Of a stretch of DNA of 64,000 nucleotides, positions 53,325-62,194 are shown in pieces. The stretch covers positions 558,001 to 622,000 of the forward strand of contig NC_014960.1 in NCBI RefSeq assembly GCF_000199675.1, read 5' to 3'. Position numbers and translations under genes: made by a program. The notes under the pieces are model-generated. The model saw only the letters and a list, made by a program, of their open reading frames with translations, did no database searches and had not been told where the DNA came from. Source of the DNA: Anaerolinea thermophila UNI-1. GTDB taxonomy: Bacteria; Chloroflexota; Anaerolineae; Anaerolineales; Anaerolineaceae. Positions within the stretch are counted from its first letter, which is position 1, and each line of letters starts with the position of its first letter.

Positions 53325-53553
53325 TTGACGAAGATTTTTGAACTTGCTATACTGAATTTGTTACAGGGCATCTCTTTTTCAATTCTTCACCGATATCGTT
53401 GTTCAAATGAAACCTTTGTTATTAAGTGCTGTCTGCTTTACGGGTCTCATATCTAACCTTCTGTAGAGTGTCATCTTTCGAACAGGCTTCGAAAGGGACA
53501 TTTTGCTTTTCAGCGACCTGAGGGGTCGCGGATAAATATTTGAGTGAGGAGGA
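53325..53553 (+). promoter_or_regulatory. Promoter and 194-nt structured leader of the fdrA operon
   Basis: TTGACG (53325-53330), 17-bp spacer, TATACT (53348-53353). The leader from about 53360 to the fdrA ATG is long for this window and has two perfect hairpins: CTTTCGAA (53475-53482) with TTCGAAAG (53488-53495), and GCGACC (53513-53518) with GGTCGC (53524-53529), the second about 15 nt before GAGGAGGAG. I match it to no known riboswitch, but its length and hairpins allow control of translation or an RNA-binding regulator. Confidence 0.6.
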
Positions 53554-55281
53554 GTGATGGCGGCAATTAAAGTCGAAATCCGTAGCGGCGTATATTACGA
53601 TTCCGCAGTCCTGATGCAACTCCAGCGTTCTCTGGCGTCCCTGCCCGGCATCGAAGATGCCGGTGTGGTCATGGGCACCGAGTCCAACAAAGAATTGCTG
53701 GCGCATATTGATCTCACCACTCCCGAAGTGGAAAAGGCCCAACCCAATGATCTGGTGATTGTGGTGCGCGGCGTGGACGAGAAAGCCGCCACCGAAGCCC
53801 TGGGCAAGGTGGATGAATTGCTGACCCGCAAGAAGGGCGGCGCAGAACAAGCCTACCGTCCCCGCAGCATTGAGGGCGCGAACGATATGCTCCCCGAAGC
53901 CTCGTGGGTGCTGGTCTCGGTGGCAGGGCGCTATGCCGCAGGCGTGGCGCGCGAAGCCATGCGCCTGGGCAAGCATGTGTTCCTCTTCAGCGATAATGTC
54001 TCGGTGGAAGAGGAAATTGCCCTCAAGCAGGAAGCCGCCGAAAAAGGCTTGCTGGTGATGGGACCAGACTGCGGCACGGCGCTCATCGGCGGGTATGGCT
54101 TGGGTTTCGCCAATAAGGTGCGCCGTGGGAATATCGGCGTTGTAGCGGCAGCCGGCACCGGTTTACAGCATGTCACCAGCCGTATTCATCAGTTGGGTGG
54201 GGGAATCACCCATGGCATTGGCACCGGTGGACGCGACCTGTCCGAAAAAGTCGGCGCGGTGACCTTCCGCCAGGGTATTGAACTGCTCAGCCGTGACCCT
54301 GAGACGAAAGTCATCGTGCTGGTATCCAAACCCCCATCACCCAAAGTGGCGGAAGAGGTGCTGAAACTGGCGCGCAAAGCCGGAAAACCTGTGGTGGTGA
54401 ACTTCATCGCCCGCCCGTTAAGCCTGCCGCAAATGGATAACCTCTACTTCGCCCGCGGGCTGGATCACGCCGCGGAACTGGCAGTGGAACTTTCCCGCAA
54501 CCTGCCTGCCCTCGAAACCGATGTGGATTTGGGGTTGGAGCGCTTTGCGGCGGGACAAAAGTACCTGCGCGGTTTATTCTCCGGTGGTACGCTGGCGTAC
54601 GAGGCTCAGCACATTCTTGCCAGTTACCTGCCCAAAGTGTACGCCAATGCTCCCATCAACAAAGAACTTAAACTGCCCAACAGTTACGTCAGTCAGGAAC
54701 ACTGCATTGTGGATCTTGGCGAAGACGAGTTCACTCAGGGTCGTTTGCACCCCATGATGGACAATGAACTGCGCATCCGCCGTCTGATGGAAGAAGCCGC
54801 CGATCCCTCGGTAGCCATTATCCTGCTGGATGTGGTCATCGGCTACGGTTCGCACCCCGATCCTGCCAGCGAACTGGGTCCGGCGGTTGCCAGAGCCAAA
54901 GCCCTGGCAAAAGAAGCCGGGCGCTACCTGGAAGTGATTGCGGTGGTGTGCGGTACCGACGAAGACCCGCAGAAACTGGATGCACAGGTGCAGCAGATGA
55001 AAGATGGCGGTGCGTGGGTTTCCACCAGCAATGAGGAAGCCATGCGCTATGCTGGCCGTCTGGCGCGCGCGCTCAGTCAGGAAGCGGGTGGCGAGTTCAC
55101 CATGAAACCGGTGGATTTGAGTACCTTACAGCGTCCGCTGGCAGCCATCAATGTCGGCTTGGAGTCCTTTGCCGAGAATCTGGCGGCGCAGGGCGCGCCG
55201 GTCATCCATGTGGATTGGCGTCCACCGGCTGGTGGCAACGAGCGCCTCATGGCAATTCTGGAGCGCATGAAACAGCGCTAG
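53554..55281 (+). CDS. fdrA: FdrA-family protein
   Basis: 575-residue protein of the FdrA family, related to succinyl-CoA synthetase. The N-terminal part has VRGVDEKAATEALGKVDELL, a CoA-binding/Rossmann-like region follows with VAGRYAAGVAREAMRLGKHV and the motif GPDCGTALIGGYGLGF, then HGIGTGGRDLSEKVGAVTFR, and a ligase-type C-terminal part. In E. coli FdrA works with YlbE and YlbF as an oxamate carbamoyltransferase in allantoin breakdown. Here it is followed by a YlbE homologue, so a carbamoyl-transfer role is likely. GAGGAGGAGTG precedes the ATG. Confidence 0.9.
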   Translation: MMAAIKVEIRSGVYYDSAVLMQLQRSLASLPGIEDAGVVMGTESNKELLAHIDLTTPEVEKAQPNDLVIVVRGVDEKAATEALGKVDELLTRKKGGAEQAYRPRSIEGANDMLPEASWVLVSVAGRYAAGVAREAMRLGKHVFLFSDNVSVEEEIALKQEAAEKGLLVMGPDCGTALIGGYGLGFANKVRRGNIGVVAAAGTGLQHVTSRIHQLGGGITHGIGTGGRDLSEKVGAVTFRQGIELLSRDPETKVIVLVSKPPSPKVAEEVLKLARKAGKPVVVNFIARPLSLPQMDNLYFARGLDHAAELAVELSRNLPALETDVDLGLERFAAGQKYLRGLFSGGTLAYEAQHILASYLPKVYANAPINKELKLPNSYVSQEHCIVDLGEDEFTQGRLHPMMDNELRIRRLMEEAADPSVAIILLDVVIGYGSHPDPASELGPAVARAKALAKEAGRYLEVIAVVCGTDEDPQKLDAQVQQMKDGGAWVSTSNEEAMRYAGRLARALSQEAGGEFTMKPVDLSTLQRPLAAINVGLESFAENLAAQGAPVIHVDWRPPAGGNERLMAILERMKQR

Positions 55282-55320
55282 GTCGTTCATCCGAAATACA
55301 CGAGGTTTTGGGAGGCTATC

Positions 55321-56565
55321 ATGGTTGATATTGAAAAAGCCAATCAACAGGCTGTGGAACGAATGATGGATGCCCGCCCGGTGGTGGTGGGAGTTGCCCC
55401 GGCAATTGACGTTATTCCCGGCATGCACAAGGATTTACTGCTCCATGCCGGTCCGCCGGTCACCTGGGAGCGCATGGCAGGACCGATGAAAGGCGCCATG
55501 GTTGGCGCGCTCATCTGGGAAGGACGCGCGAAGAACTGGGACGAAGCCGAAGCCCTGTTAAGCAGTGGCAAGATTAAATTCGAACCCTGCCATGAACACT
55601 CTGCCGTTGGACCTATGGCGGGCGTGATTTCCCCCTCGATGATGGTTTATATTGTCGAGAACAAAACCCATGGCAACAGAGCCTATTCAGGTTTGAACGA
55701 AGGGCGTGGCAAGGTCCTGCGCATGGGCGCTTACAGCGAAGATGTGCTGGCACGCTTGACCTGGATGAATGAAGTACTGGGACCGGTTTCCCACAAGGCT
55801 CTGGAAGCCATGGGTGGCTTGGATCTGCGCACTCTGCTGGGCAAAGCCCTGCACATGGGCGATGATGGTCACAACCGTCTGGACGCGGCATCAATTTTGT
55901 ACACAACCCAAATGGCACCCTGGATTGCCAAAGTGGCAAAAGACAGTGACACTGCGGCGGAAGTCATTCGCTTCCTTGGCGAAAATGCTTTGAGTATCCT
56001 CAATCAGGTGATGGCGGGGTGCAAGACCATGGCCGATGCCGCGCATGGCATTGAAGGCTCTACCATCGTGACCGTGATGGCGCGCAATGGCACCGATTTC
56101 GGCATCCGTGTCAGCGGTTTGGGCGACCGCTGGTTCACCGGACCGGCGGGCAAGGTCAAAGCCCTGTACTTCCCCGGCTTCACCGAGAAAGACGCCAACC
56201 CCGATATCGGCGACAGCACCATCACCGAGACGGCGGGCATCGGCGGGTTTGCCATGGCGGCGGCACCGGCTATTGTGACCTTCATCAGCGGCACACCGCA
56301 GGATGCCATTAAAACCACGCTCGATATGTATGAGATTACCTACACCGAGCATAAGCACTTCACCATCCCTTACCTGAACTTCCGCGGCACACCCACCGGC
56401 ATTGACATCCGCAAGGTCATTGAGAAGAATGTCCTGCCGCGCGTGAACACCGGTGTTGCCCACAAAGACCCCGGTATTGGACAGGTAGGCGCTGGTGTGG
56501 TGACCCCGCCGCAAAACATTTTTGAGGATGCGCTGGTGGCGTTTGCTGAGAAATACGGTTTCTAA
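55321..56565 (+). CDS. ylbE: YlbE/DUF1116 family protein
   Basis: 414-residue member of the DUF1116 (YlbE) family. Recognisable stretches are PVVVGVAPAIDVIPGMHKDL, HEHSAVGPMAGVISPSMMVY, GALIWEGRAKNWDEAEALL and GNGTDFGIRVSGLG-like ARNGTDFGIRVSGLGDRWF. In E. coli it is a partner of FdrA and YlbF. Start has GGGAGG in front and the gene lies 39 bp after fdrA. No YlbF/DUF2877 or carbamate kinase gene is found between here and the window end. Confidence 0.92.
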   Translation: MVDIEKANQQAVERMMDARPVVVGVAPAIDVIPGMHKDLLLHAGPPVTWERMAGPMKGAMVGALIWEGRAKNWDEAEALLSSGKIKFEPCHEHSAVGPMAGVISPSMMVYIVENKTHGNRAYSGLNEGRGKVLRMGAYSEDVLARLTWMNEVLGPVSHKALEAMGGLDLRTLLGKALHMGDDGHNRLDAASILYTTQMAPWIAKVAKDSDTAAEVIRFLGENALSILNQVMAGCKTMADAAHGIEGSTIVTVMARNGTDFGIRVSGLGDRWFTGPAGKVKALYFPGFTEKDANPDIGDSTITETAGIGGFAMAAAPAIVTFISGTPQDAIKTTLDMYEITYTEHKHFTIPYLNFRGTPTGIDIRKVIEKNVLPRVNTGVAHKDPGIGQVGAGVVTPPQNIFEDALVAFAEKYGF

Positions 56566-56643
56566 CGTGAATGCTCTCTGGATGACATCGCAGTGAGCAT
56601 GGTGGAACGAGCAAGGGTTTTTGTTTGATTTCAGGAGGATCGT

Positions 56644-58317
56644 ATGGACCGTGAGCGATTTATCAAGATGATGGCGGAAGCCAAAATGTACGACCTGACC
56701 CAGGACTGCAGTATCTTTACCCCGCCTTTCCCCGGAGATAAAGCGCTGGAAGTGCACTTCTTCAAGCGCGTCACCGGTGCCTATGGCGGTGGTCAGGGTG
56801 CAAATGGTCAGATTCTCAACTGGAGCAACACCGTCGGCACGCACCTGGTCGGCGAGACGGCCTTCCATTCGGGCGGACGGCGCATTTCCGATATCCCCCT
56901 GACCGACCTGTGCGGTCCGGGTGTAATTGTGGACATCTCGGATATGGTCTCCGATTACAGCATTTATACCCCCGAGATGATCATGAAGAAAGCCGATGTA
57001 CGCCCCGGCGATATTCTCATCATCAATACCGGCTATCACCGCTATTCATGGGATCAGCCCGATGTGGTCAACCCCGAAGCGCAGGGTGGAGTGGAGTCCA
57101 AGGAATTCGGGTTCTATGTCCGTCACCCCGGTCCTTCCATGGACTTCTACAAGTGGGCGCTGGATATGAAACTCAAGGTTATCGGCGTGGACTGCGGTTC
57201 TGCCGAGCACCCCATGAACACCACCATCCGCTACATGCATGACAACCACTTCCGCCGCGCTGAAGAAAAACTGATGCGCGAACACGGCAAGAAGTGGGAA
57301 GAGATGTTCCCGCCCGATGAGTACTATCAACTCACCCACATCACCATGCCCAAGAATCACCTGGTCTTTGTGGAAGCCATCGTGGGCGAAATTGATAAAC
57401 TCAAGAATCAGCGCGCGTGGATTACCATCATGCCCATCCCCTTCATGGAAGTGGAAACGGCTTGGGCGCGGGTGGCGGCTTACCAGCCCCCCGACTGGAT
57501 GAGCGAAGCCGAGTTTTACGAAGCCATGAGCAAAGCCGAAATGCTCGATATGACCGTGCCCTTCAGCGTGCAGACCCCGCAGTGGCTCAACTATGTGCCG
57601 CTGAGCGTTACCTATCACCGCCGCGTGGGTGGGCAGTACTTTGGCATGAGCCGCAACAGTTCCATCTGCAATGCGTCCATCCATCTGGCAACACACATGG
57701 ATGGCGAGAAACACTTCTACCCCTCCGGGCGCACCATTGGACAGGTGCCGCTCTCCGAGTGGGTGGGTCCTGGTGTGATTGCCGATATTTCCCATCTGGT
57801 GAGCGATGCCAGCGTGTACACCCCGCAGATGATTGAATCGGTGGTGGATATCCGCAAGGGCGATATTCTGGTCATCAAGACCGGCTGGCACCGCTACGGC
57901 TGGCTCAGCCCCGATTCGGACGAGTTCCGCTACATGGTCAAGCATCCGGGTCCCTCACCCGATTTCTCCGAGTGGGCGGCAAAACTGGAACTGAAGTGGA
58001 TTGGCGTGGATGCGGTCTCGGCAGACCATCCCATGAACACCATCATGCGCATCTGGCACCCCAAGACCTTTGCCGAAGCCAACGAGAAACTCAAGCGTGA
58101 CTTTGGTAAGACCTGGGATGAGATGTATCCGCTGGATAAATACTATCAGGATATGCATCTCAACCTGTTCCCCAAGCGCATTGTCCATGCTGAGAACCTC
58201 GGCGGCGATATTGCCCGCGCCTCCAGCGGACGCTACTACATCGGCTGTTACCTGCAAAAGGCAATGGAAGCCGAGTCCATGTGGGGTCGCTTCGTTGCCT
58301 TCAAGGAAGGCGAATAA
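56644..58317 (+). CDS. Double cyclase-family metal hydrolase, N-terminal half degenerate
   Basis: 557-residue protein holding two copies of the cyclase fold (kynurenine formamidase/isatin hydrolase family), at about 10-265 and 295-550. The C-terminal copy has the full metal motif: His347, His351, Asp353 and His357 in HLATHMDGEKHF. In the N-terminal copy the matching residues are Thr63, His67, Val69 and Ala73 in TVGTHLVGETAF, so it lacks three of four ligands. Both copies share GPGVIxDIS, YTPxMI and RxGDILxIxTGxHRY. It probably opens a ring amide. It lies 78 bp after ylbE with GGAGGATCG before the ATG. The N-terminal copy may be structural. Confidence 0.88.
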   Translation: MDRERFIKMMAEAKMYDLTQDCSIFTPPFPGDKALEVHFFKRVTGAYGGGQGANGQILNWSNTVGTHLVGETAFHSGGRRISDIPLTDLCGPGVIVDISDMVSDYSIYTPEMIMKKADVRPGDILIINTGYHRYSWDQPDVVNPEAQGGVESKEFGFYVRHPGPSMDFYKWALDMKLKVIGVDCGSAEHPMNTTIRYMHDNHFRRAEEKLMREHGKKWEEMFPPDEYYQLTHITMPKNHLVFVEAIVGEIDKLKNQRAWITIMPIPFMEVETAWARVAAYQPPDWMSEAEFYEAMSKAEMLDMTVPFSVQTPQWLNYVPLSVTYHRRVGGQYFGMSRNSSICNASIHLATHMDGEKHFYPSGRTIGQVPLSEWVGPGVIADISHLVSDASVYTPQMIESVVDIRKGDILVIKTGWHRYGWLSPDSDEFRYMVKHPGPSPDFSEWAAKLELKWIGVDAVSADHPMNTIMRIWHPKTFAEANEKLKRDFGKTWDEMYPLDKYYQDMHLNLFPKRIVHAENLGGDIARASSGRYYIGCYLQKAMEAESMWGRFVAFKEGE

Positions 58318-58330
58318 TCCTTCATGAGTG

Positions 58331-58380
58331 CAAGTCTCCAGAGAGGTTTCATCCCTCTGGAGACTTGCGGTTAACCGCAA
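58331..58380 (+). other. 13-bp inverted repeat followed by a 16-bp palindrome
   Basis: CAAGTCTCCAGAG (58331-58343) pairs perfectly with CTCTGGAGACTTG (58355-58367). Its 3' end runs into TTGCGGTTAACCGCAA (58365-58380), a perfect palindrome. No T run follows. The first is likely a processing or stabilising hairpin inside the operon, and the second has the form of a dimer-protein operator next to GGGAGG of the following gene. The 79-bp gap holds nothing else. Confidence 0.6.
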
Positions 58381-58396
58381 TGGGAGGTTGCTTTTT

Positions 58397-59272
58397 ATGA
58401 AACCAATACCCTTTGAGTATTTCGCCCCCACCACGGTCGAAGAAGCGCTGGAGCATCTGTCAAATTTGGGCTATGGCGGAAAGGTGCTGGCAGGAGGGCA
58501 GAGTCTCATCCCCGCCATGAACTTCCGCATGGCGCGCCCCGGCGCTCTGGTGGATTTAAACGGCATTCCTGAACTGGCTTACATTAAACCTACTGCCGAT
58601 GGCGGGCTGGCAATTGGCACGATGACCCGCGACAGCAAAGTGGAGCACAGCCCCGAAGTGGCAAAGCGCTTCCCGCTCTTGCCGGAGGTCATGCCCAACA
58701 TTGCTCACCCGCAAATTCGCAACCGTGGCACTTTCGGCGGTTCTATCGCCCATGCCGACCCGGCGGGGCAGTTACCTGCCATTTCCATCGTCCTGAATGC
58801 CAACCTCAAGGTGTTGAAGAAGGGCAGTGAGCGCTGGGTGAAAGCCGAAGAGTTCTTCCTTGGCCCCTTCATGACCGTTCTGGAACCGGAAGAGATGCTG
58901 GCTGAGGTGGTCCTGCCTGCTTTGCCTCCGCGTACCGGTAGCAGTTATCAGCAGGTTTCCCGCCAGAAGGGCGGGTACTCCATGGCGGCGGTTGCTTCGG
59001 TGGTCACGCTGGATGAAGCCGGGAAATGCACCAACGCCCGCATGGTGATGATCAGCGTGGGCGATGTGCCCATTCTCTCCGCAGCCGCCTTGCGCATTCT
59101 GGTCGGGCAAAAGCCTACCCCTGAAGCCATTGCCGAAGTGGCAGAGATTGCCGCCAGCCAGGAAATCGACCCCGGCACCGATATCCACGCCACGGCGGAG
59201 TACCGCCGCCACCTGATTCGCGTGCTGGTGAGACGCTCGCTCACCACTGCCTTTGAACGAGCCGCAAAGTAA
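58397..59272 (+). CDS. Molybdenum hydroxylase FAD-binding subunit
   Basis: 291-residue FAD-binding subunit of the xanthine dehydrogenase/CO dehydrogenase family (CoxM-like). FAD motifs are VLAGGQSLIPAMNFRMARP near 33-51 and NRGTFGGSIAHADPAGQLPA near 110-129. Start at 58397 has GGGAGG upstream; an in-frame start 69 bp before would run through the hairpin. It passes electrons from the iron-sulfur subunit to an acceptor. Two further subunits follow in the normal order M, S, L. Confidence 0.95.
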   Translation: MKPIPFEYFAPTTVEEALEHLSNLGYGGKVLAGGQSLIPAMNFRMARPGALVDLNGIPELAYIKPTADGGLAIGTMTRDSKVEHSPEVAKRFPLLPEVMPNIAHPQIRNRGTFGGSIAHADPAGQLPAISIVLNANLKVLKKGSERWVKAEEFFLGPFMTVLEPEEMLAEVVLPALPPRTGSSYQQVSRQKGGYSMAAVASVVTLDEAGKCTNARMVMISVGDVPILSAAALRILVGQKPTPEAIAEVAEIAASQEIDPGTDIHATAEYRRHLIRVLVRRSLTTAFERAAK

Positions 59273-59282
59273 GGAGGGAAAC

Positions 59283-59762
59283 GTGACCACGCATACCATT
59301 AAAGTCAAAGTGAATGGCGTTGAGTACGTTCGGGAGGTAGAACCGCGCCTTTTGCTCAGCGATTTCCTCCGCCACGATTTGGGCTTGACCGGCACGCATG
59401 TCGGTTGTGAACATGGCATTTGCGGCGCCTGTACCATCCTGTTCGATGGTGAGCCGATGCGTTCCTGCCTCATCTTTGCCGTTCAGGCAAACGGGCATGA
59501 GGTGACCACAGTAGAGGCGCTGGGTACTCCCGAAAAGATGCACCCCCTGCAGGAAGCCTTCCAGGAGAAGCACGCCTTGCAGTGCGGGTACTGCACGCCG
59601 GGTTTCCTGATGACCCTCAAGCCCTTCCTCGAAACCCATCCTAACCCCACCGATGAGGAAATCCGCGAGGCGATTGATGGAAATCTGTGCCGTTGCACCG
59701 GTTATGAACATATCATCGAAGCCGTCAAACTGGCGGCGCAGAAGATGGCTACCCGTTCGTAG
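59283..59762 (+). CDS. Molybdenum hydroxylase [2Fe-2S] subunit
   Basis: 159-residue iron-sulfur subunit (CoxS-like) starting at GTG after AAGGAGGG. The plant-type cluster is bound by Cys in GCEHGICGACTILFDG and RSC; the second cluster by QCGYCTPGF and LCRCTGY. Both domains are complete. It transfers electrons between the molybdenum and FAD sites. Confidence 0.96.
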   Translation: MTTHTIKVKVNGVEYVREVEPRLLLSDFLRHDLGLTGTHVGCEHGICGACTILFDGEPMRSCLIFAVQANGHEVTTVEALGTPEKMHPLQEAFQEKHALQCGYCTPGFLMTLKPFLETHPNPTDEEIREAIDGNLCRCTGYEHIIEAVKLAAQKMATRS

Positions 59763-59779
59763 GGAAAGGAGAGGTTACC

Positions 59780-62128
59780 GTGGCTGGACGAGTTTTTGGT
59801 CAAAGCATTCCCCGTAACGAGGACCCCTACCTGTTGACGGGTCAGGCAAAGTTTATCGACGATATTGAACTTCCGGGCATGCTTCATGCCGCTTTCTATC
59901 GCAGTGATTACGCTCATGCGCGCATCAAGAAAATTGATGTCTCCGAAGCGCGCAAACTGCCCGGGGTGGTGGCAGTGTACACAGCGGAAGATTTTGGTGA
60001 GTTTGTGCGCCCGGGTCCCTTGCAGGTTCCGCCGCCTACCGCCATTAAAGGCTCGGTATTCCACGCCCGTCCTTTGATGCCCATTGCCAAGGATAAGGTG
60101 CGCTACTCCGGCGAGCCTCTGGCGGTGATTATTGCCGAAAGCCGGTACATTGCCGAAGACGCCATGGATTACATCGTGGCGGATCTGGAACCCTTACCGG
60201 CGGTGACAGATCTGGAAAAAGCCCTGGAGCCCGGTGCTCCGCTGGTGCATGAAGATCTGGAAAGCAACCTGGCGGCGCTGGTCAAGCAGGAACGCGGCAA
60301 TTACGAAGAAGCCGCTGCCAAAGCCGATGTGGTCATCAAGAAGCGCATTGTGGTGGACCGTGGCGCGGGCGCGGCAATGGAGAACCGCGGCCTGGTGGTC
60401 AACTGGGACGACCGCGCCCGGGAGATGACGATTTGGGCAACCACTCAGGCACCCATCCCCCTGCGCAACAGCATCGCCGGGCGTCTGGGACTGTTTGAAG
60501 AGCAGGTGCGGGTGATTACCCCCTTCATCGGCGGCGGGTTTGGTCCCAAGATCATGACCTCGCAACCCGACGATGTGCTGTTGCCCATCATCGCCATGTG
60601 GCTCAAGCGCCCCATCAAGTGGATTGAGGACCGCCGCGAGAACTTCCTGGGAACAACCTCGGAACGCGATCAAATTCACTACGCCGAGATTGCCCTGACC
60701 AAGGATGGAATCATCCTGGGCGTCAAGGATGTGTTCTATCACAACACCGGTGCGTATGACCCCTATGGCATGACCGTGCCGCTGAACACGCAGACGCATA
60801 CCGTGTCCTGTTACGAAGTGCCCAATTTCTACACCGAAATCCGCATGGTCTTCACCAACGAATACGTGGTGACCCCCGTGCGCGGTGCGGGACGCCCCGA
60901 AGGCGTGTTTGTGATGGAACGTTTGATGGACTATGCTGCGCAGGAACTGGGCATGGATCCGGCGGAAATCCGCCGCCGCAACCTCTTGCGCAAGGAGCGT
61001 TTCCCCTATCCAACTGGAATCATCGGGCAGGACTTTGTGGAAGGCGTGCTGGACAGCGGCGATTATCCCGAGACCCTGCGCCGCGTGATGGAGGTGATTG
61101 AATACGAGAAATTCCGCAAGGAAATCCAACCGCAGTTGCGCGCCCAGGGCAAGCACAAGGGCATTGGCATTGTCTGCTTCACCGAAGGCACTGCCGTTGG
61201 TCCCTATGAAGGTGCCCGTGTCACCGTCGGCGCAAATGGCAAGGTGACTGTCGCCACCGGCATCAGCACGCAGGGGCAGGGACACTTTACCGTCTTTGCT
61301 CAGATTGCCGCCGAGCAGTTGGGTGTGGATGTAAAAGATGTCAAAGTAGTCACCGGTGATACCGGGCATTTCCACTGGGGGGCTGGCACCTTTGCCAGCC
61401 GCGGTATGGGCGTTGCCGGGACGGCTGTGTACAACGCTGCGGTTAAGGTGCGCAAGAAGGCTCTGGAGTTCGGCGCGCGCTTCCTCGGCGTCTCCGAAGA
61501 TGAAGTGGAATTGTGCGATGGTAAAGTGTGCGTCAAAGGCGATCCCTCCCGCAGTATGCCCCTGGGAGAAATTGCCCTCAAAGCCAATCCCACCCGCGGA
61601 ACCATTCCTCCGGGTGTGGAACCCGGTCTGGAAGCCACTGCGTACTTTGGGCCTCCCTATGGGGCTACCGGCGCCGGGGCAGTGGCGATGATTGTGGATG
61701 TGGACCCCGAAACCATGGCTGTCAACATTGAAAAATTTGCCATCGTGCATGATTGCGGTACGGTGGTCAACCCCTTGCTGCTTGAAGGGCAGGTGATGGG
61801 CGGCGTGCACATGGGCATCGGCAACGCCTTCTACGAGAAAATTAAGTACGATGAGAACGGGCAGTTGCTTACTGCTTCACTGATGGATTATCTCATCCCG
61901 CAGGCTACGGATATGCCCAAAGAGATGGTCGTGGAGCATCTTGAGACGCCTTCGCCGCTCAATCCGTTGGGGATGAAAGGTGTGGGAGAAGCCGGCGCCA
62001 TTCCTACCCCGGCATGTTTCATGCAAGCCCTGGAAGATGCCCTGTATGAATATCGCCTGCAAATTGATGAAACACCGTTGAATCCCAGCCTGTTATGGGA
62101 AATGGTGCAAAAAGCACCCAAGAAGTAA
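59780..62128 (+). CDS. Molybdenum hydroxylase large (Mo-binding) subunit
   Basis: 782-residue catalytic subunit of the xanthine dehydrogenase family, starting at GTG after AAAGGAGAGG. Features: FGQSIPRNEDPYLLTGQAKF at the start, FIGGGFGPKIM, PVRGAGRPEG where form I CO dehydrogenases have AYRCSFR, and the catalytic base Glu737 in GMKGVGEAGAIPTP. The absent active-site Cys shows it is not a form I CO dehydrogenase. It is more likely a purine- or N-heterocycle-hydroxylating enzyme, judged also from the operon's hydrolase and permease. The substrate is not fixed. Confidence 0.94.
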   Translation: MAGRVFGQSIPRNEDPYLLTGQAKFIDDIELPGMLHAAFYRSDYAHARIKKIDVSEARKLPGVVAVYTAEDFGEFVRPGPLQVPPPTAIKGSVFHARPLMPIAKDKVRYSGEPLAVIIAESRYIAEDAMDYIVADLEPLPAVTDLEKALEPGAPLVHEDLESNLAALVKQERGNYEEAAAKADVVIKKRIVVDRGAGAAMENRGLVVNWDDRAREMTIWATTQAPIPLRNSIAGRLGLFEEQVRVITPFIGGGFGPKIMTSQPDDVLLPIIAMWLKRPIKWIEDRRENFLGTTSERDQIHYAEIALTKDGIILGVKDVFYHNTGAYDPYGMTVPLNTQTHTVSCYEVPNFYTEIRMVFTNEYVVTPVRGAGRPEGVFVMERLMDYAAQELGMDPAEIRRRNLLRKERFPYPTGIIGQDFVEGVLDSGDYPETLRRVMEVIEYEKFRKEIQPQLRAQGKHKGIGIVCFTEGTAVGPYEGARVTVGANGKVTVATGISTQGQGHFTVFAQIAAEQLGVDVKDVKVVTGDTGHFHWGAGTFASRGMGVAGTAVYNAAVKVRKKALEFGARFLGVSEDEVELCDGKVCVKGDPSRSMPLGEIALKANPTRGTIPPGVEPGLEATAYFGPPYGATGAGAVAMIVDVDPETMAVNIEKFAIVHDCGTVVNPLLLEGQVMGGVHMGIGNAFYEKIKYDENGQLLTASLMDYLIPQATDMPKEMVVEHLETPSPLNPLGMKGVGEAGAIPTPACFMQALEDALYEYRLQIDETPLNPSLLWEMVQKAPKK

Positions 62129-62194
62129 ATGATCGGGAGTGGAGCCCCGTGAGTTTAAAAATCTCATATACAATATTGAGGAGGACTGTTATCC

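Noticed and set aside
60194..61810. 538-codon minus-strand frame over the Mo subunit gene
   Set aside because: Antisense to an unmistakable large subunit, no ribosome site and no domain.
59780..62128. Aerobic CO dehydrogenase
   Set aside because: The active-site motif has PVRGAGR in place of AYRCSFR, so the copper-binding Cys is absent, and the neighbours point to a heterocycle.
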